Below are positions 1 through 8,324 of a stretch of DNA of 27,157 nt, one piece after another. Location: assembly GCA_910578175.1 (NCBI GenBank), contig CAJTPF010000027.1:1-27157 (forward strand), in the 5' to 3' direction. Within the stretch, counting starts at the first letter, position 1. Each line of letters starts with the position of its first letter. The translations under genes were made by a program, and so were the position numbers. The notes beneath the pieces are model-generated. The model was not told where the DNA came from. It saw only the letters and a program-made list of their open reading frames with translations, and searched no databases. Source of the DNA: an uncultured Lachnospiraceae bacterium (GTDB taxonomy: Bacteria > Bacillota > Clostridia > Lachnospirales > Lachnospiraceae).

Positions 1-2621
1 ACATAAGATGTATTTAAATTGTACTTTGCAGTTGCCCTTTTGCTTGCTTCAGAATATTGAATAGAAACATAAGATGTATTTAAATTGTACTTTGCAGTTG
101 CCCTTTTGCTTGCTTCAGAATATTGAATAGAAACATAAGATGTATTTAAATTGTACTTTGCAGTTGCCCTTTTGCTTGCTTCAGAATTGAATAGAAACAT
201 AAGATGTATTTAAATGGGATAAGCTGATGGCAAAAGGAGTACCAAAAGAATTGAATAGAAACATAAGATGTATTTAAATAGGACTGGGTATTCCGCAGTC
301 CGGAGCGGAGACAATTGAATAGAAACATAAGATGTATTTAAATTTAAAGGAGCATTATGAACAGGAACTCCTCTTTCTATTGAATAGAAACATAAGATGT
401 ATTTAAATGGTCGCCAGGTGGCGTAGAGGTAGCGCTCCGCGGCCATTGAATAGAAACATAAGATGTATTTAAATGTCAATGCGTCAAGAGCGTCCCCGGT
501 CGCTCCGGTTATTGAATAGAAACATAAGATGTATTTAAATTTGAGTCATTGAATGACAAGGATCCTCTGACCGGATTGAATAGAAACATAAGATGTATTT
601 AAATAAGTTATATGCCCAAGTTCCGTGAATATTTTCATAGCATTGAATAGAAACATAAGATGTATTTAAATAAAATATTCTTTCTTTCCTGCCGCCTTGG
701 GTATTATTGAATAGAAACATAAGATGTATTTAAATGCATATTTTTTTCGGACATTGTTGAATAAGCTATTTATTGAATAGAAACATAAGATGTATTTAAA
801 TTTGAAATAGGTGAAAAAGTTACAGTAAGAGAGATTAAATTGAATAGAAACATAAGATGTATTTAAATAAAATTTGCATGAATAAATCCGCACACTCGTC
901 GAATTGAATAGAAACATAAGATGTATTTAAATCTGCAACCGCAGGCTGTTTTCTTGCGCAATTCATTGAATAGAAACATAAGATGTATTTAAATTGCAGA
1001 TAAGAATCTAAGGTTTATGGATTGGCTTATTGAATAGAAACATAAGATGTATTTAAATAGGTGAGAACCACCATGCTTTTCCGCTTGAAAATCAATTGAA
1101 TAGAAACATAAGATGTATTTAAATGCGAAAACCAAGTGATAGTGAGTGAAGATTTATCTATTGAATAGAAACATAAGATGTATTTAAATCTCTCAGTCTC
1201 CATGGGACTGTAGTAATAATCATATTGAATAGAAACATAAGATGTATTTAAATACTTTTTCTTTTATAGAATCGTAATCTTCCAGTGTAATTGAATAGAA
1301 ACATAAGATGTATTTAAATTCTAACGTATTACTATTTCTTATTGCGTTCAACAATTGAATAGAAACATAAGATGTATTTAAATATAGAAAAATCATCTAT
1401 ATTCTCGTTTTTCAACAAATTGAATAGAAACATAAGATGTATTTAAATCGGTTTCTCCAGAGGCTCCCGCTGCCATTGCCAGAATTGAATAGAAACATAA
1501 GATGTATTTAAATGATCCGCAAATGCGACTACTTCAGCGGAACTTCCAATTGAATAGAAACATAAGATGTATTTAAATAGGCTAATGGCCTGCATGAAAT
1601 TATACCGTCTATTTATTGAATAGAAACATAAGATGTATTTAAATGAACTAGAGGAAGAATGTGTTAAGAAACAGAATGAGAATTGAATAGAAACATAAGA
1701 TGTATTTAAATTGTGAAAAACGTGTTGTATATGCCGATACAGTCGATTGAATAGAAACATAAGATGTATTTAAATTGCACACCAACAATGATGGTTCAGA
1801 GCGTCCTTGCTATTGAATAGAAACATAAGATGTATTTAAATTGTCCAGGATAAGGGCATTCTGCTGCTTGGAATCCATTGAATAGAAACATAAGATGTAT
1901 TTAAATTACATAGATGAATATTTGAGATTTCCGTTTAAACATTGAATAGAAACATAAGATGTATTTAAATTATATGGCGATTGCAATTCGTTAAAGGCGG
2001 CAATGATTGAATAGAAACATAAGATGTATTTAAATAAGCACATGCAGCAGAGGAATGTCCGTTCGAATTATTGAATAGAAACATAAGATGTATTTAAATG
2101 TAAGATTAATGAGATTGTGGAGAAGGTGAATACTATTGAATAGAAACATAAGATGTATTTAAATTATATCACAATTCTGTCACTGTTAAATAACACATTT
2201 ATTGAATAGAAACATAAGATGTATTTAAATGTCGCTGGAAAATCCTGCATTATGTACATTGCCGGATTGAATAGAAACATAAGATGTATTTAAATTACAT
2301 ATACTTGTCTTTTTCAAAGGCTACATACTATTGAATAGAAACATAAGATGTATTTAAATAAATTAATGCACATGCTCCGGATCAACTCATTTTCAATTGA
2401 ATAGAAACATAAGATGTATTTAAATGCCACAATAGAACCGACTTTCGAATAATCCCCGCTTATTGAATAGAAACATAAGATGTATTTAAATTGGTTGCCT
2501 CATCCTCCAGCTGTTCCAACTTTTTATTGAATAGAAGCATAAGATGTATTTAAATGCGCATATGCAAATATGTATGTGCGTTGCATTAAGTATTGAATAG
2601 AAACATAAGATGTATTTAACA
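1..2621 (+). CRISPR. CRISPR array, type I-B-like repeat, 41 repeats / 40 spacers, open at left edge
   Basis: A 30-nt repeat that starts ATTGAATAGAAAC and ends GTATTTAAAT recurs about every 64-67 nt. The first copy is cut by the window edge (1-19 is its last 19 nt); full copies begin at 56, 122, 186, 250, 314 and so on. Spacers are 32-37 nt, mostly 34-36. All full repeats are identical except two at the right end: the copy at 2526-2555 has A to G at 2537, and the last (2592-2621) loses its terminal AAAT. Decay at one end marks the leader-distal end, so the array is probably transcribed on + with its leader left of the window. Repeat length, the AAAT end and spacer size resemble clostridial type I-B arrays; this is inferred from the repeat because no cas gene is present. 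The first three spacers are the same sequence. Short ORFs here are translated repeats, not genes. Confidence 0.98.
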
Positions 2622-2788
2622 AGATTACACTATCAGATAGGAGGCCTGATTTTCATCGCAGTCAGGAAAGATTATAAACATCAGGTGTTTACAGATTCCA
2701 GCATTCAGACAGTCCGTTCCATTATAACATTAAAGCCGGATGATCTTTTCGCATCATATCAACAGACTGTATTAAATTCCTTCCGCAT
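2622..2788. other. Gap between CRISPR end and ABC gene terminator
   Basis: No gene is supported. An open frame on + starts inside the last CRISPR repeat and runs antisense into the ABC gene, with no ribosome binding site. A weak 5-bp CCTGA/TCAGG hairpin follows the array but has no T-tract. Confidence 0.5.
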
Positions 2789-2836
2789 TAAAAAAAGAAA
2801 CTCCGCAAATTTGGGAATTCCCACATTCACGGAGTT
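2789..2836 (-). terminator. Rho-independent terminator of the minus-strand ABC gene
   Basis: AACTCCG (2799-2805) pairs with CGGAGTT (2830-2836) and encloses the perfect palindrome TGGGAATTCCCA (2812-2823). Read on the minus strand, the hairpin is followed by TTTCTTTTTTT. It lies about 40 nt past the stop of the minus-strand gene. The plus-strand side has only a weak T-tract. Confidence 0.8.
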
Positions 2837-2878
2837 ATTATTTAAAAATATATTATCATCTGTTTCCAGTCCCACAGT

Positions 2879-5374
2879 CTATTCTGAACGAAGCGCAATC
2901 ACCGGATCTTTCTTCGCAGCTACCCTGGACGGAATTAATCCGGCGATAAATGTAAGCAGCATACTGATGATCACCAGAATAACGGCACCGCCTGCCGGAA
3001 GGGAGGCAACCCCTGAAATATCCGTTATGGATTCGATAATGATATTGATAGGAATATTCAGCAGTATGGTTATGATGATTCCTAAAGCACCGGCAACAAA
3101 GCCAACGATCAAGGTTTCAGCATTAAATACGTGGGAAATGTCACGTTTGGAAGCACCGATGCTTCGTAAGATACCGATTTCTTTTGTTCTTTCCAGTACG
3201 GAGATGTAAGTAATGATACCGATCATGATAGAAGATACTACCAGGGAGATTGCCACAAAAGCGATCAGTACATAGCTGATGGCATTGATAACATCGCTGA
3301 CGGAAGACATCATAAGGCCCACATAATCCGTATACTGGATAACTTTTTCCTCATGTCCGGCAGCTTCCATATCGTCATTATATTTGTCAATGATATCCGT
3401 TAGTTTTTCCTTGGATTCAAAATCTTTGGCATAAATGTTGATAGTGGAAGGATTGGATAAATCCGCCGCACCCAGGTTTAAAAGATTATTTTCATATGTG
3501 GTATCGGTAAAAGCCTGACCGGTAAATACATTTATTTGGGAATTTGCAGTCTGCTGTTTTACAATGGCGCTTTCATTTATTTTACCAATCACATAATTTG
3601 TCAGTTCATTGGTATAAGCAATGGTTCCGTTGATGGATGTCACAGATGCATCTTTATTCGGACGGATAATCCCTACCACTTTAAGATCAATGGCATTCTG
3701 CAGAAGATTTTTCATATAATCATTATCTGTGGAACGGTTGGTCCAGATACCGTTTTCTTCTGTATAAACATCCGTATTTATAATAAGCTTGTAATGCTGG
3801 GATAATAAGTCATCATAAGAATAACTGATCTGTTCCTTTGATAAAGTATTATCCGGCAATTCACCCTGCTGCATTTGAGCAAAGATTTTTTTGAATTCCG
3901 TAAGATCCAGCATACCTAAAGCGTATAAGGAATATTCGGAAATGGTATTATCCTCGTTTACCACAACCACAACCTCATCATAATTCTGAGGCATACGGCC
4001 GGCTACCACATCATACTGGGATGCGATCAGTTTTTCGTTATTCAGCATTTCGGTCCAGATATCCGTCTGCATCATGGTTGAGATCTGGGAACCCATTTCT
4101 TCGCTGCCATAGAGCTGTGCCATAACGCTGCTAGGATTTACCTGGAAAATACCGTTTTCGATATCATTTCGATAGACCATCAGATCTACATCATATCCGT
4201 ATTGAATGTCATTGCTCAGTTCCAGAACTTTATTTTCCGGATCATCCAGAAAAGTCTTAAAACCTTTTAAATCATTGACGCTGATGGAATTCAGCATAGA
4301 TTCCATCATGGAACTCATCATATTATTCGAATAAATCCGGTCCGGTTCGTAAATGATCCCGTCGTTTTTCTTGTGCGGATTTGTAAAAAAGAAACTTAAA
4401 TCCATGGTGGTTTTTTCGATCGTAAGCGGATAACTGGACAGGGTATCCTGTTCCACGCTGTCAATATAATTCTGCATACCACTGGACAGGGAAAGTATCA
4501 GGGCGATACCGATGATACCGATACTGCCGGCAAAAGCGGTCATGAAAGTTCTGGCTTTCTTGGTCATCAGGTTGTTCAGACTCAGGGCAAGTGCAGTCAT
4601 CATGGACATGGAAGTTTTTAATTTGCTCTGTTTGTTTTTCGGTTTCTTTTCTGCAGCGGCTGTTTTTTCTTTCGCTTCCGGTTCGGATTCAGAAGACTTA
4701 AAAGGATTGCTGTCATCAATGACCGTTCCGTCCAGCAGGCGGATGATCCTGGAAGAATATTTTGCTGCCAGTTCCGGATTATGGGTGACCATGATGATCA
4801 GTTTATCTTTGGAGATATTTTTCAGGATCTCCATGATCTGGACGCTGGTTTCAGAATCCAGTGCGCCGGTAGGTTCATCTGCCAGTAAGATCTCAGGGTT
4901 GTTGATCAGAGCCCGGGCAATAGCAACACGCTGCATCTGACCGCCGGACATCTGATTCGGCTTTTTATGTAACTGGTCCCCCAGTCCCACCTGATTCAGC
5001 ACATCAACGGCGCGTCGTCTCCGTTCAGATTTTGAAACGCCGGAAAGGGTCAGAGCCAGTTCAACATTAGACAGTACGGTCTGATGAGGGATCAGATTGT
5101 AATTCTGAAATACAAAACCAATCTTGTGATTCCGGTAGGCATCCCAGTCCTTATCCTTATATTTCTTAGTAGATATTCCGTCAATGGTCAGGTCACCGCT
5201 GGTATAGCGGTCCAGTCCGCCGATAATATTCAGCATAGTGGTTTTTCCACAGCCGGACTGGCCGAGGATGGAAACAAATTCATGCTCCCGGAATTCCAGA
5301 TTGATTCCTTTCAGAGCATGTACGACGGTGTCCCCGGACGAATACTCTTTTACGATATCCTCCAATTTAAGCAT
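2879..5374 (-). CDS. ABC transporter, ATPase fused to MacB/FtsX-like permease
   Basis: An 831-residue protein. An N-terminal ABC ATPase (about 1-225) has Walker A GQSGCGKTT (38-46), Q-loop Q90, signature MSGGQ (142-146), Walker B LLADE with catalytic E167, and switch H198. A charged linker rich in Glu, Ala and Lys (226-255) leads to a first membrane helix (276-298). About 400 mostly hydrophilic residues follow, probably outside the cell, then a C-terminal FtsX block with three helices and the typical ERTKEIGILRSIGASKRDI stretch. This is MacB topology with ATPase first. Family members act in export of peptides or antibiotics, lipoprotein handling or envelope stress; the substrate here is unknown. 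The ATG has AGAGGAAA upstream and matches the usual ATPase start. It is divergent from the MarR operon, so shared control is possible but unproven. A terminator lies downstream. Confidence 0.93.
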   Translation of the reverse strand: MLKLEDIVKEYSSGDTVVHALKGINLEFREHEFVSILGQSGCGKTTMLNIIGGLDRYTSGDLTIDGISTKKYKDKDWDAYRNHKIGFVFQNYNLIPHQTVLSNVELALTLSGVSKSERRRRAVDVLNQVGLGDQLHKKPNQMSGGQMQRVAIARALINNPEILLADEPTGALDSETSVQIMEILKNISKDKLIIMVTHNPELAAKYSSRIIRLLDGTVIDDSNPFKSSESEPEAKEKTAAAEKKPKNKQSKLKTSMSMMTALALSLNNLMTKKARTFMTAFAGSIGIIGIALILSLSSGMQNYIDSVEQDTLSSYPLTIEKTTMDLSFFFTNPHKKNDGIIYEPDRIYSNNMMSSMMESMLNSISVNDLKGFKTFLDDPENKVLELSNDIQYGYDVDLMVYRNDIENGIFQVNPSSVMAQLYGSEEMGSQISTMMQTDIWTEMLNNEKLIASQYDVVAGRMPQNYDEVVVVVNEDNTISEYSLYALGMLDLTEFKKIFAQMQQGELPDNTLSKEQISYSYDDLLSQHYKLIINTDVYTEENGIWTNRSTDNDYMKNLLQNAIDLKVVGIIRPNKDASVTSINGTIAYTNELTNYVIGKINESAIVKQQTANSQINVFTGQAFTDTTYENNLLNLGAADLSNPSTINIYAKDFESKEKLTDIIDKYNDDMEAAGHEEKVIQYTDYVGLMMSSVSDVINAISYVLIAFVAISLVVSSIMIGIITYISVLERTKEIGILRSIGASKRDISHVFNAETLIVGFVAGALGIIITILLNIPINIIIESITDISGVASLPAGGAVILVIISMLLTFIAGLIPSRVAAKKDPVIALRSE

Positions 5375-5446
5375 ATGATTTCCTCTTTTCTTTTTATTAC
5401 CTGTTTTTGATTTTAGATTATATTGTTTTTATTACCATTTTTGTAG

Positions 5447-5458
5447 TGACAATTGTCA
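5447..5458. promoter_or_regulatory. 12-bp perfect palindrome upstream of the ABC-FtsX gene
   Basis: TGACAATTGTCA is perfectly self-complementary and lies 72 bp upstream of the minus-strand ABC gene, in the 300-bp AT-rich divergent intergenic region. It could be a regulator site. No convincing minus-strand promoter was found next to it, so the role is a guess. Confidence 0.35.
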
Positions 5459-5590
5459 TTTTTTGAAAAATTTATACAATTTGCCGTAAAATGGATATTT
5501 ATTCGCTGATAATCATAACAAGAAACAATAAATTTGTAAATATTGAACAAAAATATTAATTATTTTTATAAAAAGTTAATAAAACGAATG

Positions 5591-5619
5591 TTGACTATTC
5601 CTGTCATTGGAACTATAAT
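5591..5619 (+). promoter_or_regulatory. Sigma-A promoter of the marR-ABC operon
   Basis: TTGACT (5591-5596) and TATAAT (5614-5619) are separated by exactly 17 bp. The predicted start near 5626 lies inside the palindrome that follows, and the first gene begins about 50 nt downstream. Confidence 0.85.
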
Positions 5620-5622
5620 TGG

Positions 5623-5643
5623 CAATGTTAATTATTAACATTG
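5623..5643. promoter_or_regulatory. Palindromic operator, probable MarR binding site
   Basis: A perfect inverted repeat: CAATGTTAAT, one central T, then ATTAACATTG. It covers the predicted transcription start of the operon whose first gene is a MarR-type repressor. Size and symmetry suit a MarR dimer, and the position suggests autorepression by blocking RNA polymerase. The assignment to this regulator is inference from proximity. Confidence 0.75.
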
Positions 5644-5674
5644 TTAAGTATAACGTAAAGGCGGTGGCATAAAA

Positions 5675-6175
5675 TTGGATTCAGAGACGGGTAGAACTGC
5701 CCCGGGTCAGATTGACAGAGAACAGCTGAAGGAAGAACTGATCCTGTCATCTGGCAGAATGAAAAAAATCGTAAAAAGTTTATTGTGCGGCGGAATTACT
5801 CAAAAAGAATATTTTGTTTTAGAGGTATTAAATACAAAGGGGCTGAAATACGGAAGCGGAATGTATGTATCGGCGCTGGCGGATATGATTCATGTCTCCA
5901 TGCCTCAGGCATCCAGAATGCTAAAAAATATGGAAGAAAAAGGGTATATCAGACGGGAAATTGATGAGAATAATCGCAGGAATACGTTCGTATATGCCAC
6001 GGAAAAGGGGAAAGAAGCACGGATTGAGGCACAGCGGGAAATGGATGCATTTGCCGACCGGGTGATCATCCGTATGGGTGTGGAGAATGTAAAAAAATTA
6101 ATAGAATTATTTAATATGTCAACCGATATTATGGAAGAAGAATTATTAAAACGAAAGGAGAATCCGAATGTCTAA
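5675..6175 (+). CDS. MarR family transcriptional regulator
   Basis: A 166-residue winged helix-turn-helix protein. The stretch ITQKEYFVLEVLN, the recognition-helix region MPQASRMLKNMEEKGYI and a wing containing EIDENNRRNTFVYATEKGK are typical of MarR. Flanking N- and C-terminal helices would form the dimer interface. The chosen start is TTG at 5675, about 7 nt after a strong GGCGGTGG ribosome binding site; no better ATG precedes the conserved region. It heads an operon: its end overlaps the next ABC gene by 8 nt. With the consensus promoter and palindrome upstream it is probably an autorepressor that releases the exporter genes when a ligand binds. The ligand cannot be told from sequence. Confidence 0.92.
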   Translation: MDSETGRTAPGQIDREQLKEELILSSGRMKKIVKSLLCGGITQKEYFVLEVLNTKGLKYGSGMYVSALADMIHVSMPQASRMLKNMEEKGYIRREIDENNRRNTFVYATEKGKEARIEAQREMDAFADRVIIRMGVENVKKLIELFNMSTDIMEEELLKRKENPNV

Positions 6176-8324
6176 ATTATTTAAGTATTGGAAAAGCCAT
6201 ATAGGAATGATATTGGTCATAATCATGCTTTTGATCGTTCAGGCGTACTGTGACCTGGAATTACCGTCGTATACGGCAGATATTGTGGATGTGGGGATAA
6301 CCGGCGGAGGTATTGAGCATATTGCTCCTGTAAAGCTCAGCCGGGAAACTTTTGATAATATCTGTCTGTTTTTGACAGAAGAGGAAATGGAAATCTTTTC
6401 TTCCTGTTATGATTTAAATGAGGGAGAGATTTACAGCAGAAATACCGACAGCCGGAAAAAAATCGATGAGATTGATTCTATGATCGGAGTACCGGTCGTA
6501 CTGATATCCAATATGCTTTCCCAGGATGCCACATCCCTTCAGCAGATGAAACAGGGATATGAAGCAGGTGTAATCAGTAAAGAAGAACTGCTGGCAATGA
6601 AGGAACAGATGCGGCAGGGAATGGGAGATTACAGCGATATGCTGGTAGAGGGCCAGGCAGTTGCATTTGTAAAGCAGGAATATAAACAGATCGGTATAGA
6701 TACCGATAAGATCCAGACCGATTACCTGATAAAAAAGGGTCTGATGATGTTAGGATTTGCAGTGGTTGCCATGGCGGCTTCCATCCTGGCGGGACTGATA
6801 TCCTCCGTGGTAGCAGCGAAGATCGGTATGAACTTAAGAGAAAGCGTGTTTAAAAAAGTAGTATCCTTTTCAAATGCGGAAATGGATAAATTCTCTACGG
6901 CCTCACTGATCACCAGAAGTACCAACGATATCCAGCAGGTCCAGATGGTTACCGTAATGATGCTTCGTATGGTAATGTATGCGCCGGTTCTGGCAGTGGG
7001 CGGTATCATTAAGGTGTTAAGCACCCGGACGGGCCTGGACTGGATCATTGTTTTGGCTGTTTTACTTATTATGGGTATCGTATTGTTGTTAATGGCTATT
7101 GCACTGCCGAAATTTAAGATCATGCAGATGCTGATGGATAAACTGAATCTGGTTTCCAGGGAGATCCTTACCGGTGTGTTGGTGATCCGGGCATTTGGCA
7201 GGGAAAAACAGGAAGAAGAACGGTTTGACGCTGCCAATCAGGAATTGATGAAAACCCAGTTGTTTACCAACCGTGTTATGACATTTATGATGCCATGCAT
7301 GATGTTTATTATGAACGGTATAACCGTCCTGATCGTATGGATGGGAGCGAAAGGGATTGACAAAGGAAATCTTCAGGTAGGAGATATGATGGCATTTATC
7401 ACTTATGCCATGATGATCATTATGTCTTTCCTGTTGCTGACCATGATTTCCATTATGCTTCCGAGAGCCGGTGTGGCAGCTTCCCGTATTGATGAAGTGA
7501 TTCAGACAAGAGCCACCATATCGGATGCAGAGGATGCTGCAGAAGCGGATGAAAAATTGGGGAATGTATCGGGTGTTGTGAAATTTGACAATGTATCCTT
7601 TAAATATCCGGGAGCAGAAGAACATGCTTTGGAGGGTCTGAGTTTTACGGCTTGTCCGGGAAAGACTACGGCGATTATAGGAAGTACCGGCTGCGGCAAA
7701 TCCACGCTGATCCATCTGATTCCCCGGTTTTATGACGTAACGGAAGGTAAGATCACTATTGACGGAGTGGATATCCGCAAATTGTCGCAACACAAGCTGA
7801 GAAGTCTGCTGGGATTTGTTCCGCAGAAAGGCGTATTATTTTCCGGCGACATAGAATCCAATATTAAATTCGGCGGGGATTTTATTAACGACCAGGATAT
7901 GAAACTTGCGGCGCAGATTGCTCAGGCTACGGAATTTATTGAAGGAAAAACGGAAGGTTACGCATCTGAAATTTCCCAGGGCGGAACCAATGTATCCGGC
8001 GGACAGAAGCAGAGGCTGTCCATTGCCAGGGCAATAGCAAAGAAGCCGAAAGTGTTCCTGTTTGACGATAGTTTTTCTGCTTTGGATTATAAAACTGATG
8101 TGGTTCTGAGAAAAGCCCTGAATGAAAATATATCGGATGCTACCGTGATCATTGTGGCGCAGCGTATCAGCACCATCCTTCATGCGGACCAGATCATCGT
8201 TCTGGATGAAGGCAAGATTGCAGGAATAGGTACTCATGAGGAATTATTGAGAAATTGCGAGTCATATCAGGAAATTGCCAAATCCCAGTTATCAGAGGCA
8301 GAGCTGAAAGGAGGCCGTGCATAA
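6168..8324 (+). CDS. Heterodimeric ABC exporter, degenerate-site subunit, with large loop insertion
   Basis: A 718-residue half-transporter (membrane domain then ATPase). Walker A is GSTGCGKST (505-513) and the signature VSGGQKQR is intact (S610). The Walker B region reads VFLFDDSFSALD, so D634 replaces the catalytic Glu, and Q665 (VAQRIST) replaces the switch His. This is the pattern of the non-hydrolysing subunit in TM287/288-like and BmrC/D-like exporters. Between the first helix (about 12-30) and the second (about 193-215) lies an unusually long hydrophilic segment, probably extracellular, with a KEELLAMKEQM stretch. The start overlaps marR by 8 nt after AAAGGAG. The partner gene follows with a 1-nt overlap. 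Likely a multidrug or lipid exporter under MarR control; substrate unknown. Confidence 0.93.
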   Translation: MSKLFKYWKSHIGMILVIIMLLIVQAYCDLELPSYTADIVDVGITGGGIEHIAPVKLSRETFDNICLFLTEEEMEIFSSCYDLNEGEIYSRNTDSRKKIDEIDSMIGVPVVLISNMLSQDATSLQQMKQGYEAGVISKEELLAMKEQMRQGMGDYSDMLVEGQAVAFVKQEYKQIGIDTDKIQTDYLIKKGLMMLGFAVVAMAASILAGLISSVVAAKIGMNLRESVFKKVVSFSNAEMDKFSTASLITRSTNDIQQVQMVTVMMLRMVMYAPVLAVGGIIKVLSTRTGLDWIIVLAVLLIMGIVLLLMAIALPKFKIMQMLMDKLNLVSREILTGVLVIRAFGREKQEEERFDAANQELMKTQLFTNRVMTFMMPCMMFIMNGITVLIVWMGAKGIDKGNLQVGDMMAFITYAMMIIMSFLLLTMISIMLPRAGVAASRIDEVIQTRATISDAEDAAEADEKLGNVSGVVKFDNVSFKYPGAEEHALEGLSFTACPGKTTAIIGSTGCGKSTLIHLIPRFYDVTEGKITIDGVDIRKLSQHKLRSLLGFVPQKGVLFSGDIESNIKFGGDFINDQDMKLAAQIAQATEFIEGKTEGYASEISQGGTNVSGGQKQRLSIARAIAKKPKVFLFDDSFSALDYKTDVVLRKALNENISDATVIIVAQRISTILHADQIIVLDEGKIAGIGTHEELLRNCESYQEIAKSQLSEAELKGGRA

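Noticed and set aside
146..1760. Minus-strand open frames of 60-105 codons in the first 1.8 kb
   Set aside because: They translate the CRISPR repeat again and again (same peptide every 64-67 nt) and have no ribosome binding sites.
2556..2591. Last spacer as a possible hairpin terminator for the array
   Set aside because: GCGCATA and TATGTGCG pair only imperfectly and no T-tract follows.
1..2621. Spacers targeting other genes in this window (self-targeting)
   Set aside because: No match was noticed by eye, but no systematic alignment was possible, so nothing is claimed.
2610..3209. Plus-strand 199-codon frame beginning in the last CRISPR repeat
   Set aside because: It is antisense to the strongly supported ABC-FtsX gene and has no ribosome binding site.
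7089..7793. 234-codon minus-strand frame inside the first exporter gene
   Set aside because: His/Gln-rich low-complexity translation antisense to a conserved gene; a typical shadow frame.
8255..8323. Upstream extension of the catalytic exporter subunit
   Set aside because: It overlaps the end of the previous gene by 70 nt; the ATG at 8324 has an excellent AAAGGAGG site and a normal family start.
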